Assembly: GCA_963824195.1 (NCBI GenBank)
Contig: CAWGOJ010000007.1
Span: 55,936 to 119,935 of the forward strand
DNA length: 64,000 nucleotides
DNA from: Bog-473 sp963824195
GTDB taxonomy: Bacteria > Actinomycetota > Acidimicrobiia > Acidimicrobiales > RAAP-2
Reading direction: 5' to 3'
In this document: piece by piece, positions 17,312 to 26,187 of the stretch
How positions within the stretch are numbered: position 1 is the first letter of the stretch
Layout: every line of letters starts with the position of its first letter
The notes under the pieces: generated by a model
What the model saw: only the letters and a program-made list of their open reading frames with translations
What the model was told of the DNA's origin: nothing
Database searches by the model: none
Position numbers and translations under genes: made by a program

Positions 17312-18709
17312 TCAGCGGCGGATGGCGGTGCCCGAGGGGGTGTCCTCCACCGTCCAGCCCCGGGCCACCAGCTCGTCGCGCAGGGCGTCGGCCCGGGCGA
17401 AGTCCCTGGCGCGGCGGGCTTCATCGCGTTCGGCCACCAGCTGCGCCGACTCCTCGTCGACCTCGATGTCCGCCGCGCGCAGCGACAGCCCGAGCGCGGC
17501 GGCGAGCACCGCCGCCGTGTGAGCCAGGCGACCGCCCTCGTCCTCGTCGCCGGCGTCGGCGGCGGAGTGCGCCGCCGTGACGAGCTCGAAGATGCCGGCC
17601 AGTGCGCCGGGCGTGTCGAGGTCGTCGTCCATGTGCACCCGGAACGCGGCCGATGCACCGGGGTCGATGCCCGTGGCGGGCGGCGTTCCCTCGACTACGT
17701 AGCCGTCCTCCGTCTGGGTGAGGAGCTCAGCCACGTCGAAGCGCCGGGCCAGCCCGTCCAGCCGACCCAGCGCCTTCTCGGCATCGGCCAGCGTCTCGGG
17801 TGTCACCTCAATGGGCGAGCGGTAGTGGGCCCGCAGGACGAGGAGCCGGTAGGCGCGGGCGTCGCAGCGGGACAGGAGGTCCGGCAGCGTGGTGAAGTTG
17901 CCGAGGGACTTCGACATCTTCGTGCCCTCGACCTCCACCCAGCCGTTGTGCATCCAGTGCCGTGCGAAGACCTTGCCGTCGGCGACCGCCTGCGCCCGCT
18001 CGTTCTCGTGATGCGGGAACTTCAGATCCTGACCACCGCCGTGGAGGTCGAACCCCTCGCCCAGCAGGTCAAGCGACATCACCACGCACTCCGTGTGCCA
18101 CCCGGGCCGGCCCCGCCCCCACGGTGAGTCCCAGCTGGGCTCACCCTCCTTCGCCTTCTTCCACAGGGCGAAGTCGAGCGGCGAGCGCTTGTCCTCGTTG
18201 GCCTCGACCCGTGCCCCGACCTGCAACGACTCCAGCGACTGCTGCGCCAGGAGACCGTACCCGTCGACCCGGGACACCTCCAGGTAGACGCCATCGGGCG
18301 TCTCGTACGCCATCCCCCTGGTGATCAGGTCGCCCACCAGCGCCACCATGGGCGCGATGTACTGCGTGGCGTGGGGGACGTCCTGCGGCCGTAGGTCACC
18401 CAGCGCGTCCATGGACTCCCACCAGCGGGCCTCGAACTCGGCCGCGACGTCGGGCTCGGTGCGGCCCAGGGCAGCGGCCCGCTTGATGATGTTGTCGTCG
18501 ACATCGGTGACGTTGGCCACGTGGTGCACCTTCAGCCCGCTGAAGCTCAGGTAGCGCCGCAGGATGTCAAAGGTCAGGTTGGCCCGCCCGTGCCCGATGT
18601 GCGGCATGTCGTAGACGGTCGGGCCGCAGACGTACATCGACACCTCGCCCTCGTTGCGGTGCTCGAGGGGGCGGACCGTGCCCGTGGCGGTGTCGTGAAG
18701 GCGCAGCAC
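17312..18709 (-). CDS. cysS: Cysteinyl-tRNA synthetase
   Basis: 465 aa class I synthetase. The zinc/cysteine site begins MYVCGPTVYD, followed by the HIGH-like HIGHGRA. Further zinc ligands lie in GWHTECVVMS and FPHHENE, and the KMSKS loop is intact. The C-terminal helical domain (DALRDEL) fits CysRS rather than the shorter mycothiol ligase MshC. It charges tRNA-Cys. The GTG start at 18709 lies only 20 bp from the divergent valS start, so both promoters must overlap. Confidence 0.93.
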   Translation of the reverse strand: MLRLHDTATGTVRPLEHRNEGEVSMYVCGPTVYDMPHIGHGRANLTFDILRRYLSFSGLKVHHVANVTDVDDNIIKRAAALGRTEPDVAAEFEARWWESMDALGDLRPQDVPHATQYIAPMVALVGDLITRGMAYETPDGVYLEVSRVDGYGLLAQQSLESLQVGARVEANEDKRSPLDFALWKKAKEGEPSWDSPWGRGRPGWHTECVVMSLDLLGEGFDLHGGGQDLKFPHHENERAQAVADGKVFARHWMHNGWVEVEGTKMSKSLGNFTTLPDLLSRCDARAYRLLVLRAHYRSPIEVTPETLADAEKALGRLDGLARRFDVAELLTQTEDGYVVEGTPPATGIDPGASAAFRVHMDDDLDTPGALAGIFELVTAAHSAADAGDEDEGGRLAHTAAVLAAALGLSLRAADIEVDEESAQLVAERDEARRARDFARADALRDELVARGWTVEDTPSGTAIRR

Positions 18710-18714
18710 CCGGG

Positions 18715-18720
18715 TACGGT
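18715..18720 (+). promoter_or_regulatory. Probable -10 box of leaderless valS
   Basis: TACGGT ends 9 nt before the valS ATG, with no ribosome-binding site in between, in the 20-bp divergent gap with cysS. Inference from position and motif. Confidence 0.35.
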
Positions 18721-18729
18721 AACCCGATC

Positions 18730-21273
18730 ATGTCGACGCCTACGACCGGAGCGCCCCGCGTCCCCGACAAGCCGACCCTCGACGGCCTGGAGGAGCGCTG
18801 GGCCGCCACCTGGGAGGGGGCGGGCACGTACCGCTTCGACGACGATGCCACCCGGTCCGAGGTCTTCTCCATCGACACCCCCCCGCCGACCGTGTCGGGC
18901 TCGCTCCACATGGGATCGGTCTTCGGCTATGTGCAGACCGACGCCATCGCCCGCTACAGACGAATGCGGGGCTGGAAGCTCTTCTACCCCATGGGCTGGG
19001 ACGACAACGGGCTGCCCACGGAGCGTCGGGTCCAGACGTACTTCGGCGTCCGGTGTGACCCGTCACTCCCCTACGACGCCGACTTCAGGCTGCCCGAGGA
19101 GCCCGGCAAGGACGACATCCCGGTCAGCCGACCGAACTTCATCGCGCTGTGCCACGAGCTCACCGCCGAGGACGAGCAGGCCTTCGAGGAACTGTGGCGG
19201 CGCGTCGGGCTGTCCGTCGACTGGGGGCGCGGCTACGCCACCATCGACGACCGCAGCCGGCGTGCCAGCCAGCGCATGTTCCTGCGCAACCTCGCCCGTG
19301 GCGAGGCCTACTCCTCGGAGGCGCCCACGTTGTGGGACGTCGACTACCAGACGGCGGTGGCGCAGGCCGAGATGGAGGACCGCGAGCAGCCCGGCGCGTA
19401 CCATCGGGTCCGCTTCGACGACATAGAGATCGAGACGACGCGGCCCGAGCTGATCGCCGCCTGCGTGGCGCTGGTCGCGCACCCCGACGACGAGCGTTAC
19501 GCGGCGCGATTCGGCACCATGGTGCACACCCCGCTCTTCAAGGTCGAGGTGCCGGTCCTCGCCCACCACCTGGCCGAGCCGGACAAGGGCTCGGGGATCG
19601 CCATGATCTGCACGTTCGGCGACGTGACCGACGTCGTGTGGTGGCGCGAGCTCGACCTTGGGACCCGCAGCATCGTGACCAGGTCGGGACGGATAACCGA
19701 GTCCCCCCCGACCGGCGTGCCCGACGGCGAGGCGTGGCAGGCCATCGCGGGGCGGACCGTGAAGCAGGCCCAGCGCGCCATGGTCGAGATGCTCGCCGCG
19801 TCGGGGGACCTGGTGGGCGACCCCCGGCCCATCACCCACCCCGTCAAGTTCTACGAGCGGGGCGACCGGCCGCTCGAGATCGTCACGAGCCGGCAGTGGT
19901 TCATCCGCAACGGCGGCCACGACGAGCAGCTGCGGCGCGAGCAACTGGAGCGGGCCGCGCAGCTCGACTGGCACCCGCCGTACATGAAGGTGCGCTACGA
20001 CGACTGGGTCAACGGCCTCAACGGTGACTGGCTGGTCAGCCGCCAGCGCTTCTTCGGCGTCCCCCTCCCGGTCTGGTACCCCCTCGGCGCCGACGGCGAG
20101 CCGGACTACGGAGAGCCGATCGTGCCCGACGAGGCGACCCTGCCCGTCGACCCGACGACCGACGTGCCGCCCGGCTACGAGCCTGGACAGCGCGGCGTGC
20201 CCGGCGGCTTCGCGGGCGATCCCGACGTCATGGACACATGGGCCACCTCCTCGGTGACCCCCCAGATCGCCTGCGGGTGGGAGGACGACCCGGCGCTGTT
20301 CGCGGCCACCTTCCCCATGGACCTGCGCCCGCAGGGGCCCGAGATCATCCGCACCTGGCTCTTCGCGACACTGCTGCGCTCGCACCTGGAGCACCACACG
20401 CTGCCGTGGAATCACGCCACCATCAACGGTTGGATCCTCGACCCGGACCGCAAGAAGATGTCCAAGTCGAAGGGCAACGTCGTTACGCCCATGGCGATGC
20501 TCGAGGAGTTCGGTTCCGACGCGGTGCGGTACTGGGCCTGCAACGGGCGGCCCGGGACCGACACCGCGCTCGACACCGGCGTCATGAAGATCGGTCGCCG
20601 CCTGGCGATCAAGGTCCTCAACGCGTCGAAGTTCGCACTGGGCCGCCTCGGCGACGGGCCGGTGCCGGGCACCGACGCCGTGCGCGAGCCGCTCGATGCC
20701 GCCCTGCTGGCGCAGCTGGCCGCACTGGTCGAGGCCGCCACGGGCGCGCACGAGGGCTTCGACTACGCGCGCGCCCTCGAGGCAACCGAGGCGTTCTTCT
20801 GGTCCTTCTGCGACGACTACGTCGAGCTGGTCAAGACACGGGCCTACGGCGAGGGCGACCCCACCGGAACGGACTCGGCCCGGGCGACGCTGGCCGTCGC
20901 CCTCTCGGTACTGCACCGACTCTTCGCGCCGTTCCTACCCTTCGTCACCGAGGAGGTCTGGAGCTGGTGGCAGGAGGGGTCGGTGCACGTCGCGCCGTGG
21001 CCCGACACTGCCGAGCTGGGGACGCACGCCGGGGGTGACACGACCGTGCTGTCGGTGGCAGCCGAGGTGCTGGCCGCGGTGCGACGCGAGAAGACCACGC
21101 ACAAGCGCTCCATGCGGGCGCGGGTGGCGCGCCTCACCGTGACCGCGCCGGCGGCGACACTGGCCGCGGTGGAGGCCGCCCGGGGCGACATCGTGGACGC
21201 CGGGGGGGTGGACGAGCTGGCGGTCGCCAAGGGTGACACCCTCTCGGTTGAGGTGGAGCTCGCAGAGGCCTGA
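18730..21273 (+). CDS. valS: Valyl-tRNA synthetase (archaeal-type)
   Basis: 847 aa class I synthetase. The HIGH equivalent is in TVSGSLHMGSVFGY, the editing domain occupies roughly residues 170-370, and the KMSKS loop is KKMSKSKGNVV near residue 575. The segment LWRRVGLSVDWGRGY is typical of ValRS. Length, and the lack of the long C-terminal coiled coil of classical bacterial ValRS, match the shorter archaeal-type ValRS also found in some actinobacteria. It charges tRNA-Val and edits misactivated threonine. It is divergent from cysS; its stop is 10 bp from the convergent livF stop. Confidence 0.95.
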   Translation: MSTPTTGAPRVPDKPTLDGLEERWAATWEGAGTYRFDDDATRSEVFSIDTPPPTVSGSLHMGSVFGYVQTDAIARYRRMRGWKLFYPMGWDDNGLPTERRVQTYFGVRCDPSLPYDADFRLPEEPGKDDIPVSRPNFIALCHELTAEDEQAFEELWRRVGLSVDWGRGYATIDDRSRRASQRMFLRNLARGEAYSSEAPTLWDVDYQTAVAQAEMEDREQPGAYHRVRFDDIEIETTRPELIAACVALVAHPDDERYAARFGTMVHTPLFKVEVPVLAHHLAEPDKGSGIAMICTFGDVTDVVWWRELDLGTRSIVTRSGRITESPPTGVPDGEAWQAIAGRTVKQAQRAMVEMLAASGDLVGDPRPITHPVKFYERGDRPLEIVTSRQWFIRNGGHDEQLRREQLERAAQLDWHPPYMKVRYDDWVNGLNGDWLVSRQRFFGVPLPVWYPLGADGEPDYGEPIVPDEATLPVDPTTDVPPGYEPGQRGVPGGFAGDPDVMDTWATSSVTPQIACGWEDDPALFAATFPMDLRPQGPEIIRTWLFATLLRSHLEHHTLPWNHATINGWILDPDRKKMSKSKGNVVTPMAMLEEFGSDAVRYWACNGRPGTDTALDTGVMKIGRRLAIKVLNASKFALGRLGDGPVPGTDAVREPLDAALLAQLAALVEAATGAHEGFDYARALEATEAFFWSFCDDYVELVKTRAYGEGDPTGTDSARATLAVALSVLHRLFAPFLPFVTEEVWSWWQEGSVHVAPWPDTAELGTHAGGDTTVLSVAAEVLAAVRREKTTHKRSMRARVARLTVTAPAATLAAVEAARGDIVDAGGVDELAVAKGDTLSVEVELAEA

Positions 21274-21286
21274 CCCGGAGGGTCAG
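21270..21286. terminator. Hairpin between convergent valS and livF stops
   Basis: CTGACCC/GGGTCAG, perfect 7-bp arms with a 3-nt loop, covers both stop codons. There is no T-tract, so it is a possible shared transcription barrier rather than a canonical terminator. Confidence 0.4.
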
Positions 21287-21978
21287 AGGTAGGCGGACAC
21301 CGCCGCATCGGCCATCTCCTGGGGCGTGCCCTCGTGGGCGATGCACCCGTGCAGCATGATCGCCGCCCGGTCGGCCATGCCGAGGGCCGTCGCCGCGAAC
21401 TGCTCGACCACGACGACGGTCACGCCGCCGGCGGCGATGGCGCCCACCAGCTCGTAGAGGCGCGCCACGATGATGGGCGCCAGGCCCATGGAGATCTCGT
21501 CGAGGAGGAGGACCTTGGTCTCACCGGCCAGCGCACGGGAAATCGCGAGCATCTGCTGCTCGCCCCCGGAGAGCGTGCCGGCGAGTTGGTTGCGGCGCTC
21601 CTTGAGGCGGGGGAACTGCTCGTAGGAGCGCAACTCGACCTCCGCCGCGCTGATGCCGCCACGGTAGGTCCACATGCGCAGGTTGTCGCGCACCGTGAGA
21701 TTGGGGAACACCCCGCGCCCCTCGGGGATGGCGATCACGCCGGCGCGTGCCAAGGCCTCGGGCGTCTGCCGCGGCGCCCCCAGGCCGTCGATGGTGACGG
21801 TGCCGGCGGTCGGGTGCAGGCGGCCACCGACGACCTTGAGCAGTGTGCTCTTCCCAGCGCCGTTGGGCCCGAGGAGAGCGAAGACGGTGCCGCCGGGAAC
21901 GGTCAGGTCCACGCCGTGGAGCACCTCGATGCGCCCGTAGGCGGCGTGCACGCCGTCGATCGTGAGGCCCGCGGTCAT
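21283..21978 (-). CDS. livF: Branched-chain amino-acid-type ABC transporter ATPase LivF
   Basis: 231 aa. Walker A GPNGAGKST, the Q-loop region with the LivF hallmark IPEGRGVFPNLTV, signature LSGGEQQM, Walker B LLLDEISMGLAP. It energises uptake of hydrophobic amino acids or amides with LivG and the fused permease. ATG 21978 overlaps the livG stop (ATGA). It is the last gene of the minus-strand transport operon. Confidence 0.93.
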   Translation of the reverse strand: MTAGLTIDGVHAAYGRIEVLHGVDLTVPGGTVFALLGPNGAGKSTLLKVVGGRLHPTAGTVTIDGLGAPRQTPEALARAGVIAIPEGRGVFPNLTVRDNLRMWTYRGGISAAEVELRSYEQFPRLKERRNQLAGTLSGGEQQMLAISRALAGETKVLLLDEISMGLAPIIVARLYELVGAIAAGGVTVVVVEQFAATALGMADRAAIMLHGCIAHEGTPQEMADAAVSAYL

Positions 21979-22766
21979 GTGCTCGGGGCCTCCCCTCCTG
22001 CACCCGCGCCGCCCTTTTCGGGCGCGTAGCCGAGGTAGGCCTCCTGCACCATCGGGTCGCGCCGAACGTCGTCGGGGGTACCCGTCGCGATGACCCGGCC
22101 GAAGTCGAGCACGTGGACGGTGCCGCACACCCGCAGCACGAGGTTGGTGTCGTGCTCCACCAGGACGACGGCCCGGCCCTCGGCGGCGAGCGAGGTCAGC
22201 AGCCGGCCCAACGCGTCGGCCTCGCGCTCGTCGAGCCCCGAGCAGGGCTCGTCGAGGAGAAGGACCCTCGGGTCCGTCGACAGGGCCCGGGCCAGCTCGA
22301 CGAGGCGAGCCGACCCGGTCGGGAGGGACGACACCGGTACGGAGGCCTCGTCTCCGACGCCGACGCGCTCGAGGAGGCCGACGGCGGTCGACGCCACCGC
22401 CCGGCCGGAGGCCTCGAGGCCGACGCGTACGTTGTCCGCCGCGCTGAGCGTCGAGAACAGCTCGAGGCGCTGGAACGTCCGGGCGAGGCCGAGACGGGCC
22501 CGGAGGTGTGTGCGTTTGTGGGTGACGTCCGTGCCACCCAGGTGCACCGAGCCGCGGTCGGGATGCTGCAGGCCGGTGATGACGTTGAACAGCGTGGTCT
22601 TGCCCGCCCCGTTGGGGCCGATGAGGCCGGTCACGACCCCCGCCTCGGCCCGCAGCGTCACGTCGGACAGCGCGGCGACGCCGCCGAAGTGGACGCTCAC
22701 GTGGTCGACCTCGAGGGCCGGCGCGGCGCCCGTGACGACTGGCCGGGACTCATGCTCAGGCGGCAC
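21975..22766 (-). CDS. livG: Branched-chain amino-acid-type ABC transporter ATPase LivG
   Basis: 263 aa. Walker A GPNGAGKTT, LivG-type segment LARTFQRLELF, Walker B LLLDEPCSGLD, H-loop VEHDTN. The ABC signature is non-canonical (SSLPTGSARLVELAR in place of LSxGQ). This variation is seen in some actinobacterial LivG proteins, but the loss of the LSGGQ glycines is notable. It overlaps livF by 4 nt and the fused permease by 11 nt. Confidence 0.92.
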   Translation of the reverse strand: MPPEHESRPVVTGAAPALEVDHVSVHFGGVAALSDVTLRAEAGVVTGLIGPNGAGKTTLFNVITGLQHPDRGSVHLGGTDVTHKRTHLRARLGLARTFQRLELFSTLSAADNVRVGLEASGRAVASTAVGLLERVGVGDEASVPVSSLPTGSARLVELARALSTDPRVLLLDEPCSGLDEREADALGRLLTSLAAEGRAVVLVEHDTNLVLRVCGTVHVLDFGRVIATGTPDDVRRDPMVQEAYLGYAPEKGGAGAGGEAPST

Positions 22767-24711
22767 GCGCCACCTCGTGGTCCAGGACGACCGCGCCCGC
22801 GCCGGGCTCCTCGCCGCCGAAGGGCAGGCGCACCCGGCTCGTCAACCACTCCATGCCGAGGATCCCGTCGGGGTGTCGGGCGAGCAGCACGATCCCGATG
22901 CCGGCCACCAGGCCTGTGAGGTCGGCCAGCGACGTGGGCAGGTGCGTCTGGAGCACCGGGAGCGCCGCCGCCGTCAGGCCCCCGAGCAACGCCCCCGTCA
23001 CGGTCCGGATACCCCAGATGGCGACGAAGAGGAGCAGGGTCAGGCTGGCGAAGACCTGGACGTCGTTGGCGCCGATGCCGCCCTGCTGGCCTGCGTAGAA
23101 GACCCCGCCGAGGCCGGCCATGGCGGCCGAGAGGGTGAACACGACCATTTTGGTGCGCACCGAGCTCAGGCCGACGGTGGCGAAGGCCGCCGGCGAGTCG
23201 CTCATGGCCACCAGGCGGCGGCCGAGGGTGCTGCGCCGCACCAGGCCGACGAGCACGGCGCACAGCGCGGCCGCCACCGCCACCTCAATGAGCTCGGCCC
23301 GGTCGCTGACGGTGTGCATGAACGGGAGCCGCAACCGACCCACGCCGATGGAGGTCCCGTCGGAGATGACGCTCGAATTGTCGAAGAAGGCGGAGTACAT
23401 CACCTCGCCGAAGGCGAAGGTAGCCAGCGCGAGGTACAGGCCGCGCAAGCGGAGCGCCGGCAACGCCACCAACGCGCCGACGGCACCCGACACGACCACG
23501 GCGAGGAGCAGGCCCCACCACGAGTCGCCCCCGAGCGTCTTGCCCATGGTGAAGGCGCCGATGCCCATGAACGTCAGCTGGCACAGCGAGACCTGGCCGG
23601 CGTAGCCGACGAGGAGCACCAGGGAGAGCCCGACGATGCCGAAAGCCAAGCCCTGGGAGAGCGTGGCGAGCGCCGTCGCCCCCACCATCGCGGCCAGGAC
23701 GACGAAGCCGGCCACGAGGAGCACGGCACCGGCGACGGACTGACGCGCCGTCACCACTTTGGGCGAGGGCCGCACGGCCAGCCGGCCCGCCGGGGCGAGC
23801 CGCGCCGCCGGGATCACGAGCAGCGCGACGAAGAGGAAGAGCACGGGGACGACCTCGGTCAGCACCGAGGCCAGACCCGGGTTGATGTGCCCGGGCAGGT
23901 AGCCGACGCAGTACTGGGTGATGAGCCCGAGCGCGAGGGCGCCGACGAATGTCATGGGCAGGTTGCGCAACCGGCCCACCACCGCGGCGGCGAAGCCGTT
24001 GAGCGCGAGGAGGGTCAGCTGGGTCGACGTCAGCCCCGTCTGCCCGACGAGCGGCGCAATGAGCACTCCGGCCAGCGCGGCCAGCATGAAGCCGAGGGCC
24101 CAGCCCATCTGCGACAGGCGGTAAGGCTTGGCGCCGGCCATGGCGACCAGCTCGGGATCGTCGACCACGGCCCGCATGGCCACGCCGAGGCGGAGGCGGC
24201 GTAGGAACACGCCGAGCAGCACAGCGACCACGGCAGCCACCACCACGATCATGAGCTGCTGGTCCTGGATCGTCACCCCGTTGGCACCGAAGAGGTGCAC
24301 CGACGCCACCGTGCCGTCGGCCGCCGTGAAGTAGGCGGGCACCGAGCGGATGACCTCGGGGCTGCTCCAGAAGATGGTGGCAATGCCGAGCAGGATCACC
24401 AGCAGGCCGAGGGTCACCATGAGCGACCGCTCCACCGTCGCGCCATGGATGCGGCGCATCAGCACGAACTCGACCGCGATGGCGAGCAGCGGCGCCTCGA
24501 CGAAGACGACGAAGGCAATGGCGAGGAGGAAGGGCCAGTGCCAGTCCTGCCAGAGCTGCCAGTAGGAGAAGGCCGCCACCATCCCCACGGCGCCCTGAGC
24601 GAAGTTGAAGACGCCCGTCGTGTTGTAGGTCACCACCAGGCCGGTGGCGAGGATGCCGTAGACGGCACCCGAGACGATCCCGAGAACCGTGAAGGAGAGG
24701 AAGACACTCAC
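22756..24711 (-). CDS. Fused LivH-LivM permease of branched-chain amino-acid-type ABC transporter
   Basis: 651 aa. The N-terminal ~290 residues are LivH-like (GIVSGAVYGILATGLVVTYNTTGVFNFAQG). The C-terminal ~320 are LivM-like (GYAGQVSLCQLTFMGIGAF, LRLRGLYLALATFAFGE). They are joined by a short linker near residue 310. The GTG start at 24711 is 48 bp from the substrate-binding-protein stop. The fusion fixes a 1:1 permease stoichiometry. The remaining subunits (SBP, LivG, LivF) are all adjacent, so the importer is complete. The substrate may be a branched-chain amino acid, amide or short-chain acid. Confidence 0.92.
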   Translation of the reverse strand: MSVFLSFTVLGIVSGAVYGILATGLVVTYNTTGVFNFAQGAVGMVAAFSYWQLWQDWHWPFLLAIAFVVFVEAPLLAIAVEFVLMRRIHGATVERSLMVTLGLLVILLGIATIFWSSPEVIRSVPAYFTAADGTVASVHLFGANGVTIQDQQLMIVVVAAVVAVLLGVFLRRLRLGVAMRAVVDDPELVAMAGAKPYRLSQMGWALGFMLAALAGVLIAPLVGQTGLTSTQLTLLALNGFAAAVVGRLRNLPMTFVGALALGLITQYCVGYLPGHINPGLASVLTEVVPVLFLFVALLVIPAARLAPAGRLAVRPSPKVVTARQSVAGAVLLVAGFVVLAAMVGATALATLSQGLAFGIVGLSLVLLVGYAGQVSLCQLTFMGIGAFTMGKTLGGDSWWGLLLAVVVSGAVGALVALPALRLRGLYLALATFAFGEVMYSAFFDNSSVISDGTSIGVGRLRLPFMHTVSDRAELIEVAVAAALCAVLVGLVRRSTLGRRLVAMSDSPAAFATVGLSSVRTKMVVFTLSAAMAGLGGVFYAGQQGGIGANDVQVFASLTLLLFVAIWGIRTVTGALLGGLTAAALPVLQTHLPTSLADLTGLVAGIGIVLLARHPDGILGMEWLTSRVRLPFGGEEPGAGAVVLDHEVARAA

Positions 24712-24759
24712 GCCTTCACCCCGTGCCCACCCCCGAGCTCCCCGACCGTGACGCGGGCC

Positions 24760-26133
24760 TTAGCCCGAGACCCCGGACGCGTCGTACAACTTGGCGTTGC
24801 AGTCGAACCCGCCGCCCTTCGGCAGCTCGCGGACGAAGTTGCCGTTCTTGATGCCGGCCATGAGGAAGCAGGGCGACACCGTCTTGGCGGCGGGGTCCGA
24901 GCCGCCCGTGAGCCCGTTCGCCGTGAAGCTCGTGATCTTCTTGAGCTGCGCCATCACGGCGCCCCGGGTGGGGTGCGGTCCCGCCGCCTTGAGCGCCTGC
25001 ACGAACATCTCGGCCGAGGCCCATCCGAAGAGCGTGTAGAGGTCGGGGACCCACGAGGGGTTGACCTTCTTCACGTAGGTGTCGAACTGCTTCACCGCCG
25101 GCACGCTCTTGGCGTCCTGGCCGAGGTAGAGGGCGTAGACCTGGCCGATCTGGATCCCGTCGGTCACCGCCGGGCCCCCGGCGTGGGAGATGAACTGGTC
25201 GGCGTAGGCCGACCCCGTGGAGAAGATGAGGCCCGGGTGCCAGTTCTGGGTGGCCGCGTTCTGCACGAAGATGGCCGCATCCTGCCAATCGATCCCGCCC
25301 AGGTCGACGGCGTTCACGCCGGCGTTCTTCATGTTGATGACATCGGTGGTGAAGTCGGACTGCAGGGGGTTGATGTCGTCGACGTAGGCGATCTTGTACC
25401 CCTCGGACTTCATGCTGGCGAACTCCTGGGCCATCTGGGTCTCGGCCGATGCCACGTCCGAGACGATGGCTCCGACCGTCGTGTCCTTGGGATAGTGCTT
25501 CTTGTAGTACTCGACGGTTCCGAGCGATCCCTGGCCCGACAGCGGCTGGGCGCTGAAGTCGTTGGGCAGCGCGTTCGTGCCGGGGTCGAGCGTCACCGAG
25601 ACGTCGGGCACGGCGGTGTCGCTGGCCAGGGCCGAGCAGCCGTAGCCGTCGAAGAGCGAGAAGCTGCCCACCAGGGCGAAGTCGCTCGCGATCGCCCCCC
25701 GGGTCTGGGTCAGGTTCTGCTGGCCGCTGAACGCGTCGTCCCTGGAGTCGACCAGCAGCTTGCGGCCGTCGACGCCGCCCTCGGAGTTGATCATGTCGAA
25801 GTAGGCCTTCACCCCGGTCGGCGCACCCTCGAACAGCCCGGGCACCGGGCCCGAGATGATGGACACGTTGCCCACGGTGACCGACGTCGGCGTGATGCCG
25901 GTCGTCGAGGCGTCCTGGGCGGGGGTGGGCGCCAGGGCCGGGGTGCAGGTGCCCGCCGGCGTCGACTCGGCACCCGCGGGGGCCGGGGCGACCAGCGCAC
26001 CGCCCCCGACGGCAACCGTGCCGGCCAGCAACGACCCGCCCAGCAGGCCCCGCACGGCCCGGCCGGCGTGGCCGCGGCAGCCGCCACGCTCGCGCGGGAC
26101 CGGCTCGGACGTGTGCGTGCTCCCCACTGCCAC
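24760..26133 (-). CDS. ABC transporter substrate-binding protein (type I periplasmic-binding fold)
   Basis: 457 aa. The basic N-terminus and hydrophobic stretch (about residues 28-53, ending APAGAES) read as a signal peptide. No lipobox cysteine is clear, so anchoring is uncertain. The mature part has the LivJ/AmiC-like pattern (YFDMINSEGGVDGRKLLVDSRDD, VGSFSLFDGYG). It captures the ligand for the LivHM-G-F importer. A later GTG at codon 4 is an alternative start. A perfect AT-rich inverted repeat lies 66-86 bp upstream. Confidence 0.88.
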   Translation of the reverse strand: MAVGSTHTSEPVPRERGGCRGHAGRAVRGLLGGSLLAGTVAVGGGALVAPAPAGAESTPAGTCTPALAPTPAQDASTTGITPTSVTVGNVSIISGPVPGLFEGAPTGVKAYFDMINSEGGVDGRKLLVDSRDDAFSGQQNLTQTRGAIASDFALVGSFSLFDGYGCSALASDTAVPDVSVTLDPGTNALPNDFSAQPLSGQGSLGTVEYYKKHYPKDTTVGAIVSDVASAETQMAQEFASMKSEGYKIAYVDDINPLQSDFTTDVINMKNAGVNAVDLGGIDWQDAAIFVQNAATQNWHPGLIFSTGSAYADQFISHAGGPAVTDGIQIGQVYALYLGQDAKSVPAVKQFDTYVKKVNPSWVPDLYTLFGWASAEMFVQALKAAGPHPTRGAVMAQLKKITSFTANGLTGGSDPAAKTVSPCFLMAGIKNGNFVRELPKGGGFDCNAKLYDASGVSG

Positions 26134-26187
26134 CCCTTCTCGTGCTCCCTCGTCCTCCCCCGGGGCGAGGCCCGGAGGGGCACTAGG

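Noticed and set aside
17312..18709. Mycothiol ligase MshC instead of CysRS
   Set aside because: Length of 465 aa and the C-terminal DALR-type domain fit CysRS; MshC is shorter.
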